A stretch of 64,000 bases of DNA, taken from positions 4,626,409 through 4,690,408 of the forward strand of contig NC_079221.1 of assembly GCF_029633865.1 (NCBI RefSeq), given 5' to 3'. The notes below the pieces were generated by a model, which was not told where the DNA came from, did no database searches, and saw only the letters and a program-made list of their open reading frames with translations. Numbering within the stretch: position 1 is the stretch's first letter; each line of letters opens with the position of its first letter. This stretch comes from Lampris incognitus (Eukaryota > Chordata > Actinopteri > Lampriformes > Lampridae). Position numbers and translations under genes: made by a program. Positions 49,677-62,927 of the stretch are shown here, one piece after another.

Positions 49677-52600
49677 ATGATGGCGGCGTCGCTGCTGCGC
49701 CGGGACAAGAGAGCGATAGCTGCCCGTTTAAAAGCCGACCTGAATCGGACTGACAACAGCGCCGGGGTCCGGCAGCTTCGGGAGCTGCTCGATTCGGTTC
49801 TGAATCCCGAAAAGCCGGCGGCGGACACCGAGGCGCTGGACTGGTGCAAATGCCTGATCGCGGGGGGCGACGGTTTCGAGGAGTTCTGCAGGACGGTCCG
49901 CTCCTACGACAACGCCACTTTGTGCGGCTTGGTGTGGACGGCCAACTTCGTGGCGTACCGATGCCGCACCTGCGGCATCTCCCCCTGCATGTCGCTCTGC
50001 GCCGAGTGCTTCAACAACGGGGACCACACGGGCCACGACTTCAACATGTTCCGGAGCCAGGCCGGCGGGGCCTGCGACTGTGGAGACAGTAATGTCATGC
50101 GAGAGAGCGGGTAAGTCCCGGCTAGCTAGCCCCGCTAGCCGCGCTAGCTAGCCCCCGCTAGCCGCGCTAGCTAGCCTACGCTAACGCCGCCGTAGCGGCC
50201 GGGGCCGTTTTGACAGCTGCCCGTGGAGAACCAAGCTAGCGTTGTGACACGGCGCTGGCTAGCGTTCACACATACGCCGCCTAGCTAGCACCGTTAGCGT
50301 CGGGATCAGCCCCGTCGCCGCTTTTGCGAACTAGGTGTCGGCGCACAATGTCGAACATATCCTGCCTACGGGGCCGGGGGAGGGGGGCCTAGGGAGGCAG
50401 GAGCGATCCGGCGGCTGAGGCTGGATGCTGGACAAGCTAGCCAACAGTGTGCTTGAATTAATGCACTGATGCTGCTGCTACTGGTGCGTGCGTGTGCGTG
50501 CGTGCGTGCGTGTGCGTGTGATAAAGTAAATATAAAAAATTATTTTTTTATATTTACTTTATTTGACTTTACACATGGCTCTCTGGAGCAACAGATGGGT
50601 CTGGAAGTACAGTGTACTGACACCTATTCTGGCTCGCCTCCCCGGGACGTAACTCCATCCCGTCCATCAGATGAGCGTGCACTTTTGGCGTTTTGCATGT
50701 TGTCCTTAGTCGCGCGATTGCACGTGCTTTTTTTTTTATACGTTCACCCCGCTATCCTCTCGCGCGGTTATCGGACGTGGCGTCAGCTGGGTTTTTGTTT
50801 ATGTCTGGTTATTAGAGAGTTGGTTTCGTTTTGGGTCGTTTAAGTTGTGTTGCCTCGCACTGACCAGGGTCGAACTGTGGTGCTTAAACAGCTGTTTACC
50901 CCTCACCAAGTCCACTGTCGTTGCAAGTCAAGTCAGTGTTCTTTGTGTGGTATTTATTGCTGGAAACGTTGTGTCCACCCATCAGAATCAAGACTCAATC
51001 ACTATTGTGTTTTGACAGCAGCTGGGTAGTTCTGTCTTCATCTTGGTGTCCCCCCCCCCTCCCCTTGTCTTCTCTCTGAGAATACCTTGGAGAGGGCTCT
51101 TGCATTGCACTGATTAAATGATACACCCTTGCTTCTGCGTGAGCTGTCTGCATCCTTTCTGTTCTCGACAGGTTTTGCAGGCGGCATCGGTTGAGGACGG
51201 GTGAGAATGTCCCTTCTGTCCCGAGAGACCTCCTGCTGATGTCCGAGATGGTCCTTCCTCGCTTTATCATCTGCATCATCCAGTACTTAAGGGACGGATA
51301 CACTGAACCAGGTGAAGCCTTAGCCACCGTCTTTCGCATGGAGGAGGGGGGGAAATAAAGAACGTAATTGGTTTTGGTAGTTGGTTTGCTGCACGTGTCG
51401 AAGAGAAAACTGTGGAGTTGTGAAAATTATGCATTTGATGTAGATGCTGTGCTGCATAATAATTTAATCCACTACAAACCTGCTGTCACTAGTAATTACC
51501 TATTTTATAATAACTTTGCTTTGGAAACAAAATTGTTATAGTTGTTTTTACAGCCAAAGGAGAAATGGATATTGCTTTTGCTCCGGACCATTTGTAATTT
51601 ATTTTTGGGTCTCTTGGCTTGTTTACGAGCGATCATTACGGCTTTTTTCTCTTATCTTGCTCGTTTCTCTTATCATGTTTTACCAGACACCTCAAGTGAG
51701 AGAGATCTGCAGAAGGTCCTGCAACAACTGGACCCTCAGATCTCCTTTCTAGAGGAGCTTACCAAAATGGGAGGGGCAATGAGGACTGTACTAACGAAGA
51801 TCCTGACCAATCAGCAAACATTCAAGGACCTAAGCATGGGTAAATATGAAGACCATTTCCTAATGAGGTCTGCATCAACATGATGTGATATAAAGGTAGT
51901 CATATTAGGTTAATGACTTTATTGGACACTGTCTCTTGCTAGGTCTTGAAAACCTCTTTAATAGAATTTTTTTTCAAGGGTTGGAAATAATCTCCCCCCC
52001 CCCCATCTTACATTGAAAAATTTATCAATGCTCAAAAAAAGCATGTATGGTGTGCCAACATTTATTTACACTCCTTAAAGCTACAATCCTGAATCTTGGC
52101 ATTTTTGTTAAAATTACCTGTAGTACTGTTGGTGTTAAACCACTTCAAATCCCAGAGATTTTAAAATAAAACGGTCGCCAGTGTTGTGTCAGCATGTTCT
52201 CCACCACTGGAACAAAAACATGGTTGAACTTGACTTTTTGCATGCTCAATCTACTACTACTACTTTCCCGTTAGGGGTCTCCACAGCGGATCATCCGTTT
52301 CCATCTCTTCCTGTCCTCTGCATCTTCCTCTGTCACCAGCCACCTGCATGTTCTCCCTCACCACATCCATAGCACTAGAACGACCAAGCCGGTCATTTTG
52401 ACCGTTTTGGATTTTCAAAGTTTAATAAGTTTGTGGGGAAAAAAAAAGAAAAGAAAAAGATACAGACCTTCCGCTCACTGAATGGTCCTAAAATGGCATA
52501 TATTTGCATTAAAATGAGTTTTAAATCAATCGCACAAAAGAAAAAAAGTTATGATAAGATCTACCTAAGACGACCATGACCGGTCAAAATGACCGCACAT

Positions 52601-54522
52601 AATTTGCGCGTGATCGTGTGCATCATGTCACCATTTATGACGTGTGTTGGTCACATCATTTCCGTCGTGAAGTTCATTGCTCTGTCCTAGAAACACACTA
52701 GCGTTCTCCAGTGCAGAGAAATAGTCTAAACTTGATTTTTGATTATTGCCAACGTGTCTGGGTACAGACGCACCATGACTACCACCGAGGCGTTGCAGTA
52801 TTTACAGGCGTTGGACAGCAGTGATTTTAAATCGTTTGAAAAATAGAATTAAAGTTGTTAAAATGTTAATTTTGGTGGTCATTTTGACTGCCCATGGTCA
52901 TTCTAGTAAGTTCCGGTCGTTGTTCAGGACTGTTTCATTGGTTATTTTCAGTTCTTTTTTTTAAATTTCACATTTTATAGGCCTTGTTACGTTTGTTAGA
53001 TTATCAATATGTGTTTTCCATTTGGTTTTTCAGGTAATATTTCCTTTTTCAATTTTGCTATTCAAGTTCAACCATGTCTCTCTGAAGTTTAAATTGTTTA
53101 AAAGTAGTATTATAGTTGTTAAAATGTTAATTTTGGTTTCAGTCATTTCCTAACAGACATAATAACATATGCAATGCCTTAATTTCTCAGTTGGGTATTT
53201 ATCTTGACAGAATAGAGTTTAAAAACCGCCGGTCATGTTGACCGCCCATGGTCATTTTAGGTAGGAGTGAAATCCCGGTCGTTCTAGTGATAAACCTCCT
53301 GTTTGGCCTTCCTCTTTTCCTCTTCCCTGGCAGCTCCTTAAATTCAGCATCCTTCTCCCAATATACCCAGCATCTCTCCTCCACACATGTTCAAGCCATC
53401 TCAATCAATGCATGCTCAATAATCCAGGTAAAGAAACCACAGGAAGTTGAATCAGTTCATCTGGACACAACGTTTATTAGAGAGAAACGTTTCATCACTC
53501 ATCTAAGTGACCTCTTCAGTCCCAACTGAAGACTTGAGACTGAAGAGGTCACTTAGATGAGTGATGAAACGTTTCTCTCAATAAACATGTCCAGATGAAC
53601 TGATTCAACTTCCTGTGATGGTTGAACTTGAGTTTAAGCTTCTGATGTTGTAGTATCTGTTGGTAAAGTTTCTCTACAATCTTGGTCTGTCATATCTGCA
53701 CGTTACCCTAAGTCTCTTCAACAAACTTGCTGCTACCTGCCCTATTCCACATTTAGCAGCTGTGGTGAAGATATATAATGCTATACACTGGATCATTACC
53801 CCTGCCAGGCAGATGACCTGGAGGGGATTGTGTATGTATGTGTGTGTGTGTGTGACTAATCTCGCATAATACTCGATCTATCAGCCTAAAATGTTTTGTG
53901 CATAGCATGCACAAAACATTTGCATACTATACACAAACAGTCCTAACTATGCTGACTGTGTAATATATGTAGTTATGACTATGATCAAGAACCTCTCGTG
54001 GTTGCGGTGATTCAAAACCTTTTGAAAAATTTTTGTTCTCACTACCGTCACTCGCTCGACCAATGCTGCTCTCTGTCGCTGCCTGACCTAAGTCAACCGT
54101 GTGCATGCGTGACTCACATTTACAGTCGAGTAAGGTACGGCAGCGACATGATCAGAAGTCCTAAAAAAGATTTTGATCATCCAAAAAAAATGCAAAAGTT
54201 ATAAAGGAACAACTTTCTCTAGGTTGCAGTCAAAACAGGAATATTGCATATTCTTGTCGCTGCCCAATCTGAGTCAACCATCAGTGCGAGTTGCGCAAGC
54301 GTGAAGGGTTTACGCAGCTTTATTTTATTGTGAAAATAAAGACAGGGTTAGGGTTTGACCAAAATGGTCACATAGCAAACCTTTTCTTTTTGGAAAGTGC
54401 ACGTTCGTATTAGACTTGGTCGCATTCATGCGAGGGTCTGCCTAGGAGGCTGTGCATCCACAGGCTGACAGGCATAATGTTTTTATTACAAATATTTTTT
54501 AGCTTGAGTGCTGCATATTAAC

Positions 54523-54588
<66 letters not shown>

Positions 54589-57500
54589 TACCGTTCAAAA
54601 GTTTGGGATCACCCAAACAATTTTGTGTTTTCCATGAAAAGTCACACTTATTCACCACCATATGTTGTGAAATGAATAGAAAATAGAGTCAAGACATTGA
54701 CAAGGTTAGAAATAATGATTTGTATTTGAAATAAGATTTTTTTTACATCAAACTTTGCTTTCGTCAAAGAATCCTCCATTTGCAGCAATTACAGCATTGC
54801 AGACCTTTGGCATTCTAGCTGTTAATTTGTTGAGGTAATCTGGAGAAATTGCACCCCACGCTTCCAGAAGCAGCTCCCACAAGTTGGATTGGTTGGATGG
54901 GCACTTCTTTGAGCAGATTGAGTTTCTGGAGCATCACATTTGTGGGGTCAATTAAACGCTCAAAATGGCCAGAAAAAGAGAACTTTCATCTGAAACTCGA
55001 CAGTCTATTCTTGTTCTTAGAAATGAAGGCTATTCCATGCGAGAAATTGATAAGAAATTGAAGATTTCCTACACCGGTGTGTACTACTCCCTTCAGAGGA
55101 CAGGACAAACAGGCTCTAACCAGAGTAGAAAAAGAAGTGGGAGGCCGCGTTGCACAACTGAGCAAGAAGATAAGTACATTAGAGTCTCTAGTTTGAGAAA
55201 CAGACGCCTCACAGGTCCCCAACTGGCATCTTCATTAAATAGTACCTGTTAGAGCCTGTTTGTGCTGTCCTCTGAAGGGAGTAGTACACACCGGTGTAGG
55301 AAATCTTAAATTTCTTAGCAATTTCTCGCATGGAATAGCCTTCATTCTTCTACGGTCCATTCTTCTATCGCCCCTTCTACGGTCCAAGCACCGTAGAAGG
55401 GGCGATACTTGGGCAGTGCCCCCGTATTTTCCCTTCTCCCGGTGGGTGAAAAAAGGGGTGGTTTGTCGCCAAGTCCGAGCACCAGAGAAGAGGAGATATA
55501 CCTGGCAGGGATCGGCACTCAACTAGGGTGCATTCTTCTAGTTTATCCTGGGAAATTCCCACCCAATAATAACCATAAAATGTGTGGCCACAAAAGCCAC
55601 TGTGACTTTGATATTTCATAGATTTTTTTTTTTGTTGTCTCAAATAAGCCAGCCATAAAGTGTCAAAAGTACCATTTTTGTCATGTGTAAAGCTTCATGA
55701 TTGTAGTGTTAAGTGATAAAATCTGCATCCTGATCTGTAGTCCAGATATTGTACTCATTATCTTTATTGAGGAGTCTACCTCGAACACCTTTGTATTCTA
55801 GATGATTTGGGAATTTCAGCTGTCACAATGTCCGTGTATGTCTTGCTGTTCTTTTGCAGGTCAAGAAGAGAACATGTATGCTAAAAAGAACTATGAAAAG
55901 TATTTGTCAGCGTTGAAGAATTCAGGTCTGGTGTCTGTGGAGGAGAAGGCCCAGGCAGGTGCTGCAGACCTCACTGCTGGAGCTGAGGGAGGTGCAGTTG
56001 CATTGGGCTTGCTGGGTAAGACGGGCATCGCACTTTCTGTGCCAGAATGGCAAAAGTGAGCGGCGCGCTAATCCCCGACCTTTTATTCATGTATTTATTT
56101 GTTTATTTAACAGGAGGCATTTCACCCGGCAGTCCAGATGATTCTAGTAAAGAGGTATGTGTACATGTCATTAGACAGAGGAACTGCTACAAAATGGGCT
56201 TCCTTTAGATTTAAGTTTTGTGACTTGATTGTGAGATTAGTTTTTCAATTTTGTCTGAACTGACCATTTGTGAGTGTGACTTAATTGAAATTCCTTTCCC
56301 TCTGTCATGGATTGATTTTTAAAGGAGGACCAAGATGGGGGACAGTCTGTTGGACAAAGAAAGAGGGTAAAGCTAAGTAGCACTACCAAAGGTAATTACG
56401 GTCCCATAATTTGTTATTATTATTGTTATATATCAGGTACATATGAAATGTTGTCATGAGCAGCCACTTTCATTGTGTCCCGTTATGTCCTCAGACCCCT
56501 CTATTATGGACTCTCTTAAGCATAAATGCTTTTTGGAGGAGTTGCTGTTCTGGACAATAAAATATGAGTTTCCTCAGAAGATGGTCACCTTCCTGCTAAA
56601 CATGTTGCCAGATCAGGACTACAAGGTATTTCCATTTTTGACAGTTCTTTTGTGCAAGTTAATACCTATGAAGCCCTTTTAAATATATGATAAAAAAAAA
56701 GTTATTTCATTGGGATGTAACCCAGACTCCAAATAAGCATAATATTTAGTGATTTTGCATGTTTTATGGTTTTAGTGATTTGTAATCTGGTTTACAATTA
56801 TATCTCAGTTGGTTATCAGCTGTAGTTTGCTCGTTTTGGTTTAGACTGGTCGTTTGAGATTTTATTTCATTTTGGACCAATTGACATTTTCAGTATGGCT
56901 AAGCTGTGTTTCCTTACCGACTCTTTTTTTTTTTTTTTTTTTTTTATAAATTTATTTCTGATTTTTCCCTTTTTCTCCCAATTTAGTGGCCAATCGATCC
57001 CTATTTTAATTCAAACACCCACCCTCGCACTGTATGCGTTCGCCAACTGCATCTCTCCGGCCGGCAGTCTCGAAGGAGACCGCCTCGCCACTTTCGTGAC
57101 AAGGCGACTCCAAGCCGAACCACTGTTTTTCCGACACACACAGAGACGCATTCACGTGACGAACACAAGCCGACTCCGCCCCCCTCCCGAAGACAGCGTT
57201 GCCAATGATCGCTGCTTCGTCGAGTCCGGCCATAGTCGGATCTGACGAGACCGGGGCGCGAACCCCAGTCCCCAGTGGGCAACTGCATCGACACAGAGCC
57301 GATGCTTAGACCGCTAACCGACTCTTTTTGAAGTCCAGTGTAGTTTCTAAAGAAGGACGGAGAAAGCAACACCTTGTTAGATAATTCTTAGGATGCACAC
57401 AGCAATTGGTAGAGTAACTGATGTTGTGTTTTTATTTTCAGGCTCTTTACAGTTTTGCTTGTATCGTCAATCTAAAATTGAATAGCTTGTTATTTTATGC

Positions 57501-58926
57501 AGTAATGCTGGATGTCGTGAATTTAATAGCTAGTGTTTTTTTTGGAGGCAGATGTTTTTATATTTTAGCTTTTCCTTCAGTTTTCTGTGGTCTTTTGCTT
57601 TGCAAAAGCAGTTTCTCATTAAAATTGTTTCCACGTCCGGGCATCCAGGTAGCGTAGCGGTCTATTCCGTTGCCTGCCAACATGGGGATCGCCAGTTCGA
57701 ATCCCCGTGTTACCTCCGGCTTGGTCGGGCGTCCCTACAGACACAATTGGCCATGTCTGCGGGTGGGAAGCCGGATGTGGGTATGTGTCCTGGTCGCTGC
57801 ACTATCGCCTCCTCTGGTTGGTTTGGGGGCCTGTTCGAGGGAGAGGGGGAACTGGGGGGAGTAGCGTGATCCTCCCACGTGCTACGTCCCCCCTGGTGAA
57901 ACTCCTCACTGTCAGGTGAAAAGAAGCGGCTGGTGACTCCGCATGTATGGGAGGAGGCATGTGGTAGTCTGCAGCCCTCCCTGGCTCGGCAGAGGGGGTG
58001 GAACAGTGACCGGGACGGCTCGGGAGAGTGGGGTAATTGGCCGGATACAATTGGGGAGAAAAAGGGGTAAAAATAACCCCCCCCCCCAAAAAAATTTGAT
58101 TCCATGTCCAAGTTTTTACTTGGTGTTCCCCATTTTTCTTAGTGTTGGTCTGCATCCTTCTTCTTTTTTTTTTTAACCAAAAGTACCCCCCCCCCTCCAA
58201 ATGGGAACCACATCTTCAAAGTTGGCACACATTGAACAGGATAACTTTACTTTTATTGTCCTCTGTGGCAGATCACCTTCACAAAGACATTTGTTCAGCA
58301 TTATGCGTTCATCATGAAAACACTGATGAAGAGCCATGAGTCGGACACCATGTCCAACCGCATCGTGCACATCAGCGTGCAGCTGTTCAGCAACGAGGAG
58401 CTGGCACGGCACGTGACCGAGGAGTGCCAGCTGCTGGACATCATGGTCACAGTCCTCCTCTACATGATGGAGAGTTGCCTTATCAAAAGTGAACTTCAGG
58501 GTAAGTTGTTTAGATGAGTCCCGTTTACCTCTCATCTTGGTTTGGTGCAGGTTGCCAGATTTTTCAAGACCGCAGCTTATTTTTTGCGTAGCTTATATGT
58601 TATGTTGGGAGTAATGGACTGGGCACTTGGGTGAACAACAGTCTCTTAAATTTGTTCTTGACGGCCCACAACACACATGACCTGGCCAGCTCGCAGCATG
58701 GGAAACACTGTAGAGCATTTGGAGACTGCCAAAACACTCATTTGGGGAAACCGCACGCCAAAATGTGGTTTGCGTTTGCCCGTGTGAAATATTGGTGAAA
58801 AGATGGTGTCCTTTTTGGCTTGATGTCATCAAATTGTCCCAAAGCACAGGATGTCAAAACGTCCCCGTCTTCTTAAAGAGGAAGTCTAAAAAACATTTTT
58901 GTATTCCGAATACACAATGGGAAGTC

Positions 58927-58971
<45 letters not shown>

Positions 58972-61900
58972 ACGCATGCGCTTTTTTCATGCTACTATAA
59001 GAAACTTGATGATCCAATAGAATTTTTTTTCAGAAAATATTCAGCCTTTAACCTTTGATGGGTGTATTTCCTGCTTACTAGACAGTAGGGCTGTGTGTTG
59101 TGAGAATCTGGCGATGCGATAGTCTCATGATACAGGGTTACCATTCATTATGTGGTGATATACTGCGATACTGTAAGAAAGGTCATATATTGCGGTTTCA
59201 TAGGCCCCTTTTCTTTGTGCTTATGCTACTTCCTGTCTCGGTTTACGTTGTGTTGGAGTGGAAGAGTCGGATGGCTGAAGATAGATTACAACACTGTGAT
59301 CTAGCGGTTGTGGGGTCACACACAACACAACACAACAAGTTTGTCACGAACCTTTACATGTAAACAATTAAAAATCCATTCAGTGGTTTTGAGAAGTGAT
59401 ACAGTATCACAATTTTCATACACCCCTACTAGACAGGTGCTCTGCATTGCTGATCACCCTCCTGTAATACACCTCGCTGTACCAAACTAAGTGACAGTAA
59501 GGAACCGCTGACCTGAGTTCATGTTCTAAAGTGCGAGATGTATGGACCGCTATCTTGGACTGAGCAGACGAAGGTGTGGGCTGTGTAACTAATGGGTGGG
59601 CTGAGATGTAGAGGGAGGCCTGGGCTGAGATGTAAAAGGAGGCCTGGGCTGAGATGTAGGAGGAGCGTTGTGTAACTCATGGCGGGGCTGAGCTGTAGAG
59701 GAAAGGTCAGCTGAAACTTCATTTATCTTGTGTAAATTCAGAATGTGTTTTTGAGTAGAAGCAAAATCTGATTCGATGTGGAGCTACTTTTTTGCAGCTG
59801 AACCAGTACATCCCGAACATCTGCAAAATCCTGTATTTGTGACAGCGGGCAGTCCTATAGTGTTGGATATAGCCGTCTATTTTATGCCCCTTTTCCACTG
59901 CATGGCACTGGCTCGACTCTACTCGCTTTGTTTGGTTTTCCATTGGGCAAAAGTTAGGGATAGTACCTGGTAATGGGAACTTTTTTTGGTACCGCCTCCG
60001 TCGAGGTTCCAAGTGAGCCGATACGAAAAGGTGACCTGAAAATACCACTATAAATAAATAAAATACAATAAAAAAAAAAACCAAATAAAATATAAATATA
60101 TGTATATTTATTTAAATATAAAATCTTATAAGATAAATAAATAAAAATATTTAAATAAGAACAAATAAATAAAATGTGAACAAAAATGTAAATATACTTT
60201 ATTCTGTTTATTTAAATATAAATAAAATCTGACCACTGATTGGTCAGAGAGAAATGGAACAGCTGTTTATAACAGGAAATGCCAAAGCGAGTCTTATGAA
60301 ACTTGTACTATAGTTGATAATCTGTGTAAAAAGTTATTTTTGTCAGTGAATCTCTTAGTGACACTAATATTGTTCATGTGAAGCACACATTTAGAGTTGG
60401 TCTAGTTGATTTTTTTGAAAATAAAACACTGGTGTGGGGCGCTGGTAGACAAGGGAGGAAACACTAATCAACACGCCCACAAATGACCAGCGGGGCTTCG
60501 CCGTGAGGGGACCCTATCTGCAGTGGAGAACCACAGCCCAAAAAGTAAATTGAGTAGAGTCCAACAGAGTAGAGTCGACTTGAGCGGGTACCATGCAGTG
60601 GAAAAGGGGCATTAGAGACTGGTGTAGATGTAGCAAGGAAAATGTATTTGTGGAAGTGCAAAAAAGTCATTTTAACTGAAAGCATGGTTTGTGACTTTCC
60701 TGAAAATGTTTTTTTTAATGAAACGTGTATATCTGACTGTACTGTGGAATAACTGTTTTTGAAAAAGAGATATAATCTTAGTTTCTAAAGGCTTAAACAG
60801 TTGCCCTTTTGGATTGTGTTGAAGTGCAGTGATGCGATTCAGGAAAGGAACGAGTTCCTGTGTGCTGAGGTGATCAGTGAATTCATTTTGTCTGTGTGCG
60901 ATTTTAAATGATGCTTGACATTGTTTTGATAAAGTCTGTTTAAAAAAAGTAAACCCATCTTTTAGTTAAAACTGATTGTCACAGGGCGTCCGGGTGGTGT
61001 AGCGGTCTATTCCGTTGCCTCCCAACACAGGAATTGTTGGATCGAGTCCCCATGTTAGCTCCGACTTGGTCGGGCGTCCCAACAGACACGATTGGCCGTG
61101 TCTGCGGATAGGAAGCTGGATGTGGGTATGTATCCTGGTCGTTGCACTGGCGCCTCCTCTGGTCGGTCGGGGGGGCCTGTTCAGGGGGGAGGGGGAACTG
61201 GGGGGAATAGCGTGATCCTCCCATGTGCTACGTCCCCCTGGTGAAACTCCTCACTGTCAGGTGAAAAGAAGTGGCTGGCGATTCCACATGTATCGGAGGA
61301 GGCATGTGGTAGTCTGCAGCCCTCCCCGGATCGGCGGAGGAGGTGGAGCAGCGGCCAGGACGGCTCGGAAGAGTGGGGTAATTGGCCGGGTATGATTGGG
61401 AAGAAAAAAGGAGAAAAATCCCCCCCAAAAAAAACCAGACTGTCACATTGACCTGTGTCTTTAAACGTGACTGAATTTTTCATTGTCTCGCTTGTCTCAC
61501 TAAACTCAATTTTCCCCCCCCCTTTTCTTTTTTTCCAGATGAAGAGAACAGTCGCCATGTTGTGGTGAACTGTGGTGAGGCTCTGCTGAAGAACAACACT
61601 TACTGGCCTTTAGTTAGTGACTTTATAAACATCCTCTCACACCAAAGTGTAGCAAAAAAGTTCCTGGAGGACCATTCGCTGTTGATGCTGTGGATGAGCT
61701 TCGTGTCATTTTTCCAAGGTAACATGATGTCTGAATATTGGGTACGTTCACAGAACTCACCTTTTGACCCGTTTGATGATGATGTGTAAGGATAAGGGCG
61801 GCACGGTGGCGCAGTGGTTAGCGTGGTCGCCTCACAGCAAGAAGGTTTCAGGTTCAAGCCCCGGGGTAGTCCAACCTTGGAGGGGTGGGGGTTGTCCCAG

Positions 61901-62896
61901 GTTGTCCTCTGTGTGGAGTTTGCATGTTCTCCCCGTGTCTGCGTGGGTTTCCTCCGGGTGCTCCGGTTTCCTCCCACAGTCCAAACACATGTGGGGCAGG
62001 TGAATAGGCCGTACTGTATTGCCCCTAGGTGTGTGTGTGTGTGTGTGTGTTTCGGCCCTGTGTGATGGCCTGGCAGCCTGTCCAGGGTGTCTCCCCGCCT
62101 GCTGCCTAGTGACTGCTGGGATAGGCTCCAGCAACCCTGAGAGCAGGATAAGCGGTTCGGATAACGGATGGATGGATGTATAAGAATAACTCATGTAATT
62201 TTTGAATTCGCCCACAGCAACCTCAAATCCATAGCTTAATAATGGGAGAAAATGTTTCAGTCTAAATTGTATATTTTACAACTGGGGGAAAAAGTATTTT
62301 TTGAAAACATTGCAATAATGGCAACACGCTGTTCTGTGCATGTAAGTCATAATTATCTGCTTGTCTCGTTGTCATCTGACTGTCCCGGGTTCATTCTCAC
62401 TCATCTCTTCTCTTGCATCTCTGCCATACCAATCGAGTGCTTGTCACCACAACTTTGCCCTGGTACCGTAGCGGTCTATTCCGTTGCCTACCAACAGGGG
62501 GATCGGCAGTTTGAATCCCCGTGTTGCCTCCGGCTTGGTTGGGTGTCCCTACAGACACAATTGGCCGTGTCTGCGGGTGGGAAGCCGGATGTGGGTGTGT
62601 GTCCTGGTCGCTGCACCAGCGCCTTCTCTGGTCGATCGGGACGCCTGTTCGGCGGGTGGGGGAACTGGGGGGAATAGCGTGATCCTCCCACGCGCTACGT
62701 CCCCCTGGTGAAACTCCTCACTGTCAGGTGAAAAGAAGCGGCTGACGGCTGCACATGTATCGGAGGAGACGTGTGGTAGTCTGCAGTCCTCCCCCGATCA
62801 GCAGAGGGGGTGGAGCAGCAACCGGTGCAGCTCAGAAGAGTGGGGTAATAGGATGGGTACAAATGGGGGGAAATCAAAAAAAAAATTATCACACTG

Positions 62897-62927
<31 letters not shown>

